This document shows, one piece after another, positions 54,526 to 62,881 of a stretch of DNA of 64,000 nucleotides (its first letter is position 1; each line of letters starts with the position of its first letter). Position numbers and translations under genes: made by a program. Where the stretch lies: positions 124,001-188,000 of the forward strand of contig NZ_FCOT01000013.1 of the NCBI RefSeq assembly GCF_900046455.1. Direction: 5' to 3'. The stretch is from Cellulomonas timonensis (lineage in GTDB: Bacteria > Actinomycetota > Actinomycetes > Actinomycetales > Cellulomonadaceae). Under the pieces are notes generated by a model that made no database searches, was not told the DNA's origin, and saw only the letters and a program-made list of their open reading frames with translations.

Positions 54526-54536
54526 CTCGGCCCCTC

Positions 54537-55586
54537 ATGTCGATCGCCCCGGCCCGCACCATGGGCCGCACCCCCGGCCCGTCGCCTCGCATGAGGCGGC
54601 GGGCCGGGCTGGCCGTCTCCTGGGTGTGCCTGGCCGTTCTGCTGCTGGCCAGCCTGGCGCTCGGCTCACGGCAGATCCCGCTGTCGGAGACGATCAACGC
54701 GTTCGTCGCCTACGACCCCGGCAACGACCTGCACCTGATCGTGCGGGAGCTGCGGGTGCCGCGCACGATCATCGCCGTGCTGGTCGGCGCCGCCCTCGGC
54801 ATGTCCGGCGCGCTGATGCAGGCGATGACCCGCAACGCGCTCGCCGAGCCCGGGGTGCTGGGCGTCAACGCCGGCGCCGCGGCCGCCATCGTGCTCGGTG
54901 TCTCCGCCTTCGGGCTCAACGGCATCGGCGGGTACGTCTGGTTCGGGTACCTCGGTGCGGGGCTCGCCGCTGTCGCGGTGCTCGCGCTCGGCCGGGCGCA
55001 CGACGCGGGGACCAATCCGGTGCGGCTCGTGCTGGCAGGCTCGGGGCTGAGCGTGATGCTCGCGGCCCTCACCTCGATCGTCATCATCAACTCGCCCGAC
55101 CGCGCCCTCGACGCGTTCCGGGCCTGGGCCACGGGATCACTGCAGGGCCGGGGCATGGACGCGGTGCCGGTGGTGGCGGCGAGCATCGCCGTCGGCGCGG
55201 TGCTGGCCCTGGCGGTGGCGCCGTCGCTCAACGCCGTCGCGCTCGGCTCGGACATGAGCAAGGCGCTCGGGCTGAACGGCCGCCGCACCTGGACGCTCGC
55301 GTCGGTGGCGGTGCTGCTGCTCGCCGGCTCCGCGACCGCCGCCGCCGGGCCCATCGCGTTCGTCGGACTCGCGGCGCCGCATATGGCGCGGCTCGTGGTG
55401 GGCCCCGACCAGCGGCGCGTGCTGCCCTGGTCGGCGCTGTTCGCCACGATCGTCCTGCTCGGCGCCGATGTGCTGGGACGGCTTGTCGCGCATCCCAGCG
55501 AGATCGGCGCAGGGGTGATGTCGGCAGTCATCGGCGGCCCCTTCTTCATCGCCCTCGTCCGCCGCCGGAGGTTCGCCCAGCTATGA
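54537..55586 (+). CDS. Siderophore ABC permease 1 (FepD-like)
   Basis: A 349-residue FecCD-family permease with about ten helices. Marks: RELRVPRTIIAVLVGAALGMSGALMQAMTRNALAEPGVLGVNAGAAAAIVLG (about 63-115), SGLSVMLAALTS near 165, and GPIAFVGLAAPHMARLVVGPDQRRVLPWSALFATIVLLGADVLGR (about 265-310). Stop overlaps the next start by four bases. Confidence 0.93.
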   Translation: MSIAPARTMGRTPGPSPRMRRRAGLAVSWVCLAVLLLASLALGSRQIPLSETINAFVAYDPGNDLHLIVRELRVPRTIIAVLVGAALGMSGALMQAMTRNALAEPGVLGVNAGAAAAIVLGVSAFGLNGIGGYVWFGYLGAGLAAVAVLALGRAHDAGTNPVRLVLAGSGLSVMLAALTSIVIINSPDRALDAFRAWATGSLQGRGMDAVPVVAASIAVGAVLALAVAPSLNAVALGSDMSKALGLNGRRTWTLASVAVLLLAGSATAAAGPIAFVGLAAPHMARLVVGPDQRRVLPWSALFATIVLLGADVLGRLVAHPSEIGAGVMSAVIGGPFFIALVRRRRFAQL

Positions 55587-56659
55587 CCGCCGCCACCGCC
55601 CTGCCCGACTCCGCTGGCCGTGCGCCCGCGCCGCGCTCACGCGTCTTCCGACGCGGGCCCCTGTCGTGGCGCTGGCACCCCCGCACCACGGCGGTCTGCG
55701 TCGCGCTGACCGTCCTGGTCCTGGTGCTCGGGGTGCTGGTGATGGCCACCGGCACGATCCAGCTCACCCCGTCGGAGGTCCTCGCCGGGCTGACCGGCCG
55801 CACAGACGACGCGGTGGCCCGCAAGGTCGTCACCGACATCCGGCTGCCGCGCCTGCTCACCGCCGTCTTCGTGGGCGCCTGCCTGGGGACCGCAGGCGCC
55901 GTGTTCCAGTCGATCTCCCGCAACGCGCTCGGCTCGCCGGACATCATCGGGTTCACCACCGGCTCGGCCACCGGCGCCGTGGCCCAGATCGTGCTGATCA
56001 ACGCCGGCGCCACGGCGACGGCTGTGAGCGCAGTGGCCGGCGGGCTGATCACCGCGCTGGTCGTCTACGCGCTGTCGTCCAAGGGCGGCGTGACCGGGGG
56101 CTTCCGGCTGGTGCTGGTGGGCATCGGCGTCGGGTCGATGCTCGCCGCCGTGAACACGCTGCTGCTCTCACGGGCCGGCATCGAGCAGGCCATGTCCGCC
56201 GAGATCTGGCTGGCGGGCTCGCTCAACGCGCGCGCCTGGGAGCACGTGTGGCCGGTGGCCGTGGGCTTCGTGGCGCTGCTGCCCGTCATCCTCGCGCTCG
56301 GCCGCCATCTGGACCTCATGGAGATGGGCGACGACGCGGCTCGCCAGCTCGGGGTCCGAGTCGAGCGGACCCGACTGGTGTTGATGGTGGCGGCCGTCTC
56401 AATGACGGCGCTGGCCACCGCCTCGGCCGGCCCCGTCGCGTTCGTCGCCCTCGCCGCGCCCCAGCTCGTGGTGCGCGTGACGCGCTCGGTGCGGGCGCCG
56501 CTGGCCTCCTCGGCGTTCATGGGAGCCGCGCTCGTGGTCGCCGCCGACCTGCTCACCCAGCATCTGCCGGTGAACGCCGCCATCCCGATCGGCCGGATGA
56601 CCGGCCTGCTCGGCGGCGCCTACCTGCTGTGGCTGCTGACCCGATCGCGCCAGGTGTGA
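55583..56659 (+). CDS. Siderophore ABC permease 2 (FepG-like)
   Basis: A 358-residue FecCD-family permease, start ATG 55583. Marks: DIRLPRLLTAVFVGACLGTAGAVFQSISRNALGSPDIIGFTTGS (about 87-130), GSLNARAWEHVWPVAVGF near 215, and AGPVAFVALAAPQLVVRVTRS near 280. Together with the FepD-like protein it forms the membrane channel of the importer. Confidence 0.93.
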   Translation: MTAATALPDSAGRAPAPRSRVFRRGPLSWRWHPRTTAVCVALTVLVLVLGVLVMATGTIQLTPSEVLAGLTGRTDDAVARKVVTDIRLPRLLTAVFVGACLGTAGAVFQSISRNALGSPDIIGFTTGSATGAVAQIVLINAGATATAVSAVAGGLITALVVYALSSKGGVTGGFRLVLVGIGVGSMLAAVNTLLLSRAGIEQAMSAEIWLAGSLNARAWEHVWPVAVGFVALLPVILALGRHLDLMEMGDDAARQLGVRVERTRLVLMVAAVSMTALATASAGPVAFVALAAPQLVVRVTRSVRAPLASSAFMGAALVVAADLLTQHLPVNAAIPIGRMTGLLGGAYLLWLLTRSRQV

Positions 56660-56691
56660 GGCCGCGCGTGAACCACGATGAAGGACGCTCC

Positions 56692-57546
56692 ATGACTTCC
56701 ACGCTCGCCGCCCAGGGCCTCACCGTCGGCTACGACGGCCGGGTCGTCTCGACCGACCTCGACGTCGAGATCCCCACCGGGTCGTTCACCGCGATCATCG
56801 GCCCCAATGCCTGCGGCAAGTCGACGCTGCTGCGCGCGCTCTCGCGGCTGCTCGCCCCGCGCGCCGGGCAGGTGGTGCTCGACGGGAAGGCGATCACCGA
56901 GTACTCCTCCCGCGAGGTCGCCCGGCGCCTGGGGCTGCTGCCGCAGAGCTCCACCGCGCCCGATGGCATCACGGTCGCTGACCTGGTGTCCCGGGGCCGG
57001 TTCCCGCACCAGTCGATGCTGCGGCAGTGGTCCGCCGACGACGAGCGCGCCGTGCTGGCGGCGATGACGGCCACCGGTGTGGCGGACCTCGCCGAGCACG
57101 CCGTGGACCAGCTCTCGGGCGGGCAGCGGCAGCGGGTGTGGCTCGCGCTGGTGCTCGCGCAGGAGACGCCGGTGCTGCTGCTCGACGAGCCGACGACGTT
57201 CCTCGACATCGCGCACCAGATCGAGGTGCTGAGCCTGTGCCGTCGTCTGCACGACACCGGCGACTACACGCTCGTCGCGGTGTTGCACGACCTCAACATG
57301 GCGTTCCGCTACGCCGACCACGTGATCGCCATGAAGGACGGCCGGGTGGTCGCCACCGGCGCCCCTGACGACATCGTCACGGCTGAGTTGATCGGCGCGG
57401 TCTACGACATCGAGTGCGTGTGCGTGCCGGACCCCGTCACGGGCCGGCCCATGGTCGTGCCGCTCGACGCCGACCGGCCCGCCCGCCCTACCCGTCCTGC
57501 CCTGAACGACGCGCCTGCTCTGACCACCACCCGGGAGACCCGATGA
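56692..57546 (+). CDS. Siderophore ABC ATPase (FepC-like)
   Basis: A 284-residue ATPase from ATG 56692, behind GAAGGACG. Walker A GPNACGKSTLLRALSRLL near residue 38, signature [17 protein letters not shown] near 138, Walker B VLLLDEPTTFLDIAHQIE near 160 and AVLHDLNMAFRYADHV near 195, the pattern of FepC/FhuC enzymes. A C-terminal tail of about 25 Pro/Thr-rich residues follows. Couples to the SIP gene through ATGA. Confidence 0.94.
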   Translation: MTSTLAAQGLTVGYDGRVVSTDLDVEIPTGSFTAIIGPNACGKSTLLRALSRLLAPRAGQVVLDGKAITEYSSREVARRLGLLPQSSTAPDGITVADLVSRGRFPHQSMLRQWSADDERAVLAAMTATGVADLAEHAVDQLSGGQRQRVWLALVLAQETPVLLLDEPTTFLDIAHQIEVLSLCRRLHDTGDYTLVAVLHDLNMAFRYADHVIAMKDGRVVATGAPDDIVTAELIGAVYDIECVCVPDPVTGRPMVVPLDADRPARPTRPALNDAPALTTTRETR

Positions 57547-58430
57547 CCGCCGACAGCCTGCCCGTGAGCGCCGAGGTCGTGCGGGTGGTGGACGTGACCC
57601 CGCGGATGCGCCGGGTGACGTTCGCGGGCCCCGAGGTCGAGGAGTTCCTCGCCGTGACCGGGCCGCCCAACATCAAGCTCTACTTCCCCGACGCCGACGG
57701 CCGCCTCGACCTGCCTGCCCGCGAGAACCGCAGGTACGTGTGGGCGCCCGGCCAGCGGGACCGGGTCCGCACCTACACGATGCGCCGCGCCGACGTGCAG
57801 GCCGGCGAGCTCGACGTGGACTTCGTGCGCCATGGCGACGAGGGGCTCGCGTCCGCGTGGGCGGAGCGGGTGGAGCCTGGCGACCGGTTGGGCCTGCTGG
57901 CCGGCGGCGGCCTGGTGCCGGGGGTGTGCGACTGGATCGTGCTGGTGGCCGACGAGACCGGGCTGCCGGCCGTCGGGTGGATCCTCGAGGGCCTGCCGCA
58001 CACGACGCGCGGGCTCGTGATCGTCGAGGTCGCGGACGCCGGCGAGGAGCAGGATCTGCGCAGGCCCCCGGGCGTCGAGGTGCGCTGGCTGCACCGCGAC
58101 GGCGCCCAGCCGGGCTCCACGCGGATGCTGCAGGACGCCGTGCTCGGCCTGGCGCTGCCCCCGCAGGACGTGGTGGCGGCCGGCGGCACGGCCCGGGTCT
58201 GGGTCGCCGCGGAGTCGGCGGTGGTCCGCGAGCTGCGACGGCATCTGCGCGAGACCGGCTTCGACAGGCGCCAGCAGCTCATCATCGGGTACTGGCACCA
58301 CGGGATCACCGAGGTCGGGTACGGCAAGGAGTCCGACCACGACCGGGTCGACGGCGAGCTCGAGGTCGAGCCGGGCGAAGGCTCGCCCGTGGCGGCCGGC
58401 GTCGCGGCGGCAGTCGTGACAGCGCCGTGA
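57543..58430 (+). CDS. Siderophore-interacting FAD/NAD(P)H reductase (SIP)
   Basis: A 295-residue flavoprotein that reduces ferric siderophores to release iron. FAD-binding domain about 1-130 with RMRRVTFAGPEVEEF near residue 20 and the FAD motif RDRVRTYTMRR near 74; the NAD(P)H domain (about 130-275) has VLVADETGLPAVGWILEGLP near 135 and ends with RRQQLIIGYWHHGITE, a SIP family hallmark. Overlaps the FepC-like gene and the esterase gene by four bases each. Confidence 0.93.
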   Translation: MTADSLPVSAEVVRVVDVTPRMRRVTFAGPEVEEFLAVTGPPNIKLYFPDADGRLDLPARENRRYVWAPGQRDRVRTYTMRRADVQAGELDVDFVRHGDEGLASAWAERVEPGDRLGLLAGGGLVPGVCDWIVLVADETGLPAVGWILEGLPHTTRGLVIVEVADAGEEQDLRRPPGVEVRWLHRDGAQPGSTRMLQDAVLGLALPPQDVVAAGGTARVWVAAESAVVRELRRHLRETGFDRRQQLIIGYWHHGITEVGYGKESDHDRVDGELEVEPGEGSPVAAGVAAAVVTAP

Positions 58431-59722
58431 CCCGTCGCACCGCCGCGCCCCCGGAGCCGCGCTCCCACCAGGTCCACGGGCAGCGCTTCGACGAGCGCAA
58501 GCCGGTGGCGGCGCCCGGGATCGAGCGCGTGCCACGGGTCGTCGGCGAGCCCGAGCGTGCCTGGCGCGAGGCCCGGTCCGGGGGCTCCGAGGCCACCGCC
58601 CGCTCGCGTCGGGAGCTCGCCGCGCGGCTGCTCGCCGGGCCGTCACCCGCCATTGACGACAGCGACCCCGGCAGTGGCGAGTGCGTCTACACGTGGGTGG
58701 TGGAGGACCCGGACGCGTCGGCGGTGCTGCTCAGCGCCAATGGGGTGCTCGATGTGCGCGACGTGGGCGCCAGCGAGCTGACCCGGCTCGAGGGCTCCGA
58801 TGTGTGGACGCTGTCGTACCGGATGCCGCGTGACTGGCGCGCGTCGTACGTGGTCACCGCCCACCACGGCGACGGGCTGCCGCCCTGGCGGGTGGCGACC
58901 GACCGCCGGGCCATCCGGCTCGCCGCGATGGCCGGCGCACCCGACCCGCGCAACCCGCTGCGCTCGGCGACCATGCACGACACGGCCGTCTCGGTGGTGG
59001 AGGGGCCCGCCGCGCCCGCCCACCCGTGGCGCGCGGGCCCCGGGGAGCAGGCGCTGAGCGTCATCGACTTTCCCGCCACTCCTGCCCGACGCGCGTGGCG
59101 GGTGTGGCTGTACGAGCCGTCCGGATCCTCGCCCGACGATGTGCTGCCGCTGGCCGTCGTGTTCGACGGGCAGGTGTGGGCGCAGGCCCGGCCGCTCGCC
59201 GGGGGCCTGGACGCCGCGATCCGCGCGGGCGCCCTTCCGCCGCTGCGGGCGGTGCTCGTCGACTCCGGCGACGTGCCCACCCGATGGGAGGAGCTGGGGG
59301 TCCCGGGCGGCGTCACCACGTTCGTGCTGGAGGACCTGCTGCCCGCCCTGCGCATGCGCGTCGGGATCAGCGACGACCCGTCCCAGGTGGTCGCGACCGG
59401 GGCGAGCTTCGGTGGCCTGGCGGCGCTGTGGCTCGTCGCCCTGGGCAGTGGCCAGGTGGGCGCCGCCGTCGCGCAGTCGCCATCGCTGTGGCGCTTCGAC
59501 CTGACCGGGCCGCTGCTCGCCGCGACGCCCGGGCGCGTCGAGCTGCAGGTCGGCACGCTCGAGCCGGAGATGCTCGGCGCCTGCCGTGAGCTGAGCGGCG
59601 AGCTCGCGCGCCACGGACGCGACGTGCGACTCACCGTCGTGGCCGGTGGGCACGACTGGGCGTGGTGGCACCCCGCGATGATCGACGGGCTGGCGCGGGC
59701 GCTGCGCCCGCCGGGCGCCTGA
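58427..59722 (+). CDS. Enterochelin-esterase-like hydrolase (Fes/IroD type)
   Basis: A 431-residue cytosolic alpha/beta hydrolase. The N-terminal domain about 75-185 (VYTWVVEDPDASAVLLSANG, RMPRDWRASYVVTAHH) is the enterochelin esterase N-terminal fold; the catalytic domain about 205-431 has VVFDGQVWAQARPLAGGLDAA near 243, the nucleophile serine in VATGASFGGLAALWL near 325 and the histidine in AGGHDWAWW near 408. It would hydrolyse the triserine lactone of imported ferric catecholates. GTG 58427 overlaps the SIP stop. Last gene of the iron operon. Confidence 0.9.
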   Translation: MTRRTAAPPEPRSHQVHGQRFDERKPVAAPGIERVPRVVGEPERAWREARSGGSEATARSRRELAARLLAGPSPAIDDSDPGSGECVYTWVVEDPDASAVLLSANGVLDVRDVGASELTRLEGSDVWTLSYRMPRDWRASYVVTAHHGDGLPPWRVATDRRAIRLAAMAGAPDPRNPLRSATMHDTAVSVVEGPAAPAHPWRAGPGEQALSVIDFPATPARRAWRVWLYEPSGSSPDDVLPLAVVFDGQVWAQARPLAGGLDAAIRAGALPPLRAVLVDSGDVPTRWEELGVPGGVTTFVLEDLLPALRMRVGISDDPSQVVATGASFGGLAALWLVALGSGQVGAAVAQSPSLWRFDLTGPLLAATPGRVELQVGTLEPEMLGACRELSGELARHGRDVRLTVVAGGHDWAWWHPAMIDGLARALRPPGA

Positions 59723-59741
59723 GGGCCGCTACCGTGACGGC

Positions 59742-61130
59742 GTGAGCAGCACCGACGCCAGCACCGAAGCCAGCACCGAAGCCAGCACCGACGCGAGCAC
59801 CGACGCCACCGACCTGGCGATCCACCCCGACAGCCCCGACTGGCGCCGCGGCCTCCCGACGGCTGCCGAGAGTCGCGCCGACCTGGCGATGGCGGCCGCC
59901 CTCTTCGCCGGGGCGGTGCTGAGCTGGGTGCTGTACCGGACCGCCGGGGTCTATGAGGAGCCTGCCTCGGGGCCGGTGTCGCTGCTGTGCCTCGCGGCGG
60001 CGACGCTGCCGCTCGCGTGGCGCAGGCGCTGGCCGGCGGCCGTGGCCGTGGCGGTGGGCGCGGCGTTCGTGCTGACGTCCACGCTGTCGGTGCCCGAGCT
60101 GCTCGTCGTCAACATCGCGCTGTTCATGGCGTTGTACTCCGTCGGCGCCTGGGAGCCCTCCCGCCGACGCGCCACCTGGGTGCGCGTCGCCGTCATCATC
60201 GCGATGTTCGTGTGGCTGTTGATCGCGCTGTTCCAGGCGTCCACCGACCCCGAGGTGCTCGAGGAGTTCGAGGGGGTGGGCGTGCTCTCCCCGATGGTCG
60301 CGTACATGCTCATCCAGCTCCTCACCAACATCCTGTACTTCGCGGGCGCCTACTGGTTCGGCGACCACGCATGGGCGTCGGCGCGGGACCGGGCCCGCAT
60401 GCGGTGGCGCACGCGCGAGCTGCAGCGCGAGCGGATGCGGGTGGAGAGCCAGGCCGTGACGATCGAGCGGTTGCGGCTGGCTCGCGAGCTGCACGACTCG
60501 GTGGGCCACCACGTGTCGCTGATGGGGGTGCAGGCCGCGGCGGCGCGCACGCTGCTGGACGTCGACGCCGTGCGGGCCGCCACCGCGATGGAGCATGTCG
60601 AGGACGCCGCCCGCGACGCGATCGCCGAGCTGCACGGGCTGCTGGGCACGCTCCGCGAGCACGACTCCGACACCGGGCTGCCCCAGGAGGCGGTGGGCTC
60701 GCTGGGCGTCGGCAGGATCCCCGAGCTGGTCGACGGCGCCGCCGCCGGTGGGGTCCACGCGACGTACCTCGTGGTGGGGGACCCGGTGCCGCTGCCGCCG
60801 GTCACCTCGCTGAACCTGTACCGGATCGCGCAGGAGGCGCTCACGAACGTGCGCAAGCACGCCGGGAGAGGGGCCCACGCCGACGTGCGGCTGCGCTACC
60901 TCGACGGCGCCGTGGAGCTGGAGGTCGCCGACAACGGGGTGGGGCTGCGGCGCGGGTCGTCCGACGGCTCGGCTGGCCGGCTCGGCCTGGTGGGGATGCG
61001 CGAGCGTGTGGCCGCTGACGGCGGGACGCTGCTGACCGCGCAGCGGCGGCTCGGCGGGTTCGTGGTCCGCGTGCAGGTTCCGCTGCGCAGAGAGCCTGCC
61101 GACGTGCGGCGGGAGACTGCCGATGTCTGA
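59742..61130 (+). CDS. Membrane sensor histidine kinase (DesK/LiaS-like)
   Basis: A 462-residue kinase, GTG 59742. A cytosolic Asp/Ser/Thr-rich start containing a five-unit tandem repeat is followed by about five membrane helices (about 50-220: AALFAGAVLSWVLYRTAG, NIALFMALYSVGAWEP, VAVIIAMFVWLLIALFQAS and others). HisKA_3: LRLARELHDSVGHHVSLMGVQAA near 245, phospho-His in ELHDSVGHH; HATPase_c with YRIAQEALTNVRKHAG near 365 and DNGVGLRRG near 400. Pairs with the overlapping LuxR-type regulator; the ABC exporter downstream is a likely target. Confidence 0.92.
   Translation: MSSTDASTEASTEASTDASTDATDLAIHPDSPDWRRGLPTAAESRADLAMAAALFAGAVLSWVLYRTAGVYEEPASGPVSLLCLAAATLPLAWRRRWPAAVAVAVGAAFVLTSTLSVPELLVVNIALFMALYSVGAWEPSRRRATWVRVAVIIAMFVWLLIALFQASTDPEVLEEFEGVGVLSPMVAYMLIQLLTNILYFAGAYWFGDHAWASARDRARMRWRTRELQRERMRVESQAVTIERLRLARELHDSVGHHVSLMGVQAAAARTLLDVDAVRAATAMEHVEDAARDAIAELHGLLGTLREHDSDTGLPQEAVGSLGVGRIPELVDGAAAGGVHATYLVVGDPVPLPPVTSLNLYRIAQEALTNVRKHAGRGAHADVRLRYLDGAVELEVADNGVGLRRGSSDGSAGRLGLVGMRERVAADGGTLLTAQRRLGGFVVRVQVPLRREPADVRRETADV
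59748..59807 (+). repeat. Five 12-bp tandem repeats in the kinase N-terminus
   Basis: Five units of AGCACCGAMGCS from 59748 to 59807 encode STDA/STEA repeats right after the start codon. Only the third-position base of two codons varies. A possible site of length variation by slippage. Confidence 0.85.
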
Positions 61131-61821
61131 GCAGATCCGGGTGCTGCTCGTCGACGACCAGGCGCTGGTGCGCGGCGGGTTCGCGACGATCCTCGACGCG
61201 CAGCCCGACATCACCGTGGTGGGCGAGGCGTCCACCGGGGCGGAGGGCGTCGAGGCCGCGCGCCGACTCGACCCCGACGTCATCTGCATGGACGTGCAGA
61301 TGCCCGACATGGACGGCCTGGAGGCGACCCGGCTGGTCGTGGCGGATCCGCGGATCCGCGCCGGGGTGCTCATGCTCACCACGTTCAACCGGCAGGACTA
61401 CCTCGTCGAGGCGTTGCGCGCCGGGGCCAGCGGGTTCCTGCTGAAGAACTCCCGGCCCGCGCAGCTCGTCGACGCGGTGCGGGCCCTGGCCGCGGGGGAC
61501 GCGCTGCTGGCGCCCGAGGTGACACGTGCCGTGATCCGGCAGGCGGTCGAGGGCGCGGCGCTGGGGGCGCCCGTCGGGGCCACGCCTCCACCGTCCGGGG
61601 GAGGGCTCCCGGTGGAGGCCGCCGCGCTCACGGAGCGCGAGCTCGGGGTGCTGCGGCTACTCGCCCGCGGCCTGTCCAACGACGAGATCGCCGCGGAGCT
61701 CGTGGTGGGCCGGGCGACGGTGAAGACCCACGTGTCCAACGTCCTCATGAAGCTGGCGCTGCGCGACCGGGTGCAGGCCGTCGTGTTCGCCCACCAGCAC
61801 GGACTGGTCGACCACACCTGA
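61123..61821 (+). CDS. LuxR-type response regulator
   Basis: A 232-residue regulator, ATG 61123 overlapping the kinase gene by eight bases. Receiver: VLLVDDQALVRGGFATIL with the acidic pair near residue 9, phospho-Asp in ICMDVQMPDMDGLEATR near 53, and LLKNSRPAQLVDAV near 105. LuxR helix-turn-helix LTERELGVLRLLARGLSNDEIA then GRATVKTHVSNVLMKLALRDR near 170-215. A strong hairpin ends the transcript 8 bp downstream. Confidence 0.94.
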   Translation: MSEQIRVLLVDDQALVRGGFATILDAQPDITVVGEASTGAEGVEAARRLDPDVICMDVQMPDMDGLEATRLVVADPRIRAGVLMLTTFNRQDYLVEALRAGASGFLLKNSRPAQLVDAVRALAAGDALLAPEVTRAVIRQAVEGAALGAPVGATPPPSGGGLPVEAAALTERELGVLRLLARGLSNDEIAAELVVGRATVKTHVSNVLMKLALRDRVQAVVFAHQHGLVDHT

Positions 61822-61828
61822 TCTCAGC

Positions 61829-61858
61829 CGCGAGGCGGAGCTCGATTTCCGCCTCGCG
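61829..61858 (+). terminator. Terminator after the two-component genes
   Basis: CGCGAGGCGG at 61829-61838 pairs perfectly with CCGCCTCGCG at 61849-61858, 10-base loop, eight bases after the regulator stop. Confidence 0.75.
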
Positions 61859-61939
61859 CCGGAGGCGTGACCTGCGGCGACGTCCGTAATCTCGATCTCA
61901 GCGGGCAACGGCCCGGTTCTGAGAACGAGAGAGGGCGAC

Positions 61940-62881
61940 ATGCTGCAGCTCGACGGCATCACCCGGTCCTTCGGAGATCGTCGCGTGCTCGACGACGTGT
62001 CCTTCACCGTGGAGAGCGGGCGCCTGACCGGCTTCGTCGGCGCCAACGGCGCGGGCAAGACCACCACGATGCGGATCATCCTGGGGGTGCTCGCCCCCGA
62101 AGCCGGCACGGTGACCGTCGACGGCCGCCCGATCGACGCGGTGCAGCGCCGGTCCTTCGGGTACATGCCCGAGGAGCGTGGCCTGTACCCGAAGATGAAG
62201 GTCGTCGAGCAGGTGGCCTACCTGGCCCGGCTGCACGGCTTCGACCGCCGCACGGCGACGGACCGGTCGCGTGACCTCCTGGAGCGGCTCGGCCTGGGCG
62301 AGCGCGCCGACGACCCGCTGGAGAGCCTGTCCCTCGGCAACCAGCAGCGCGCGCAGGTCGCGGCGGCGCTGGTGCACGACCCGCAGGTGCTGATCCTCGA
62401 CGAGCCGTTCTCCGGCCTGGACCCGATGGCCGTCGACGTGGTGCTCGGCGTGCTCGCCGAGAAGGCCGCCACCGGTGTGCCCGTCCTGTTCTCCTCCCAC
62501 CAGCTCGACGTGGTCGAGCGCCTGTGCGACGACCTGGTGATCATCGCCGGCGGGCAGATCCGCGCGGCGGGCTCCCGGGGCGCGCTGCACGAGGAGTTCG
62601 GCTCGACGCGTTACGAGATCTCCACGGCCCAGGACGTCGGATGGCTGCGCGCCGAGCGCGGCGTCACCGTCGTGGAGTTCGACGGCGGATCGGCGCTGTT
62701 CGAGGCCGAGCAGGACGCCGCCCAGGCCGTGCTGCGGTCCGCTCTCGAGCGCGGCGCCGTCACCTCGTTCGGCCCGCAACGCCCCACCCTCGGCGAGATC
62801 TTCCGGGAGATCGTCTCCGAGCCAGACGAGCACGCCACCACCGAGACCGCCCAGACCACCGAGAAGGAGATGGCCCGATGA
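61940..62881 (+). CDS. ABC exporter ATPase (NatA/DUF4162 type)
   Basis: A 313-residue ATPase, ATG 61940 behind GAGAGAGGG. Walker A GANGAGKTTTMRIILGVL near residue 36, YMPEERGLYPKMKV near 75, signature SLGNQQRAQVAAALVHDP near 130 and Walker B VLILDEPFSGLDPMAVD near 150. The C-terminal about 75 residues form a DUF4162-like domain. Couples to the permease by ATGA. NatA-type ATPases drive export of sodium, drugs or peptides. Confidence 0.93.
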   Translation: MLQLDGITRSFGDRRVLDDVSFTVESGRLTGFVGANGAGKTTTMRIILGVLAPEAGTVTVDGRPIDAVQRRSFGYMPEERGLYPKMKVVEQVAYLARLHGFDRRTATDRSRDLLERLGLGERADDPLESLSLGNQQRAQVAAALVHDPQVLILDEPFSGLDPMAVDVVLGVLAEKAATGVPVLFSSHQLDVVERLCDDLVIIAGGQIRAAGSRGALHEEFGSTRYEISTAQDVGWLRAERGVTVVEFDGGSALFEAEQDAAQAVLRSALERGAVTSFGPQRPTLGEIFREIVSEPDEHATTETAQTTEKEMAR

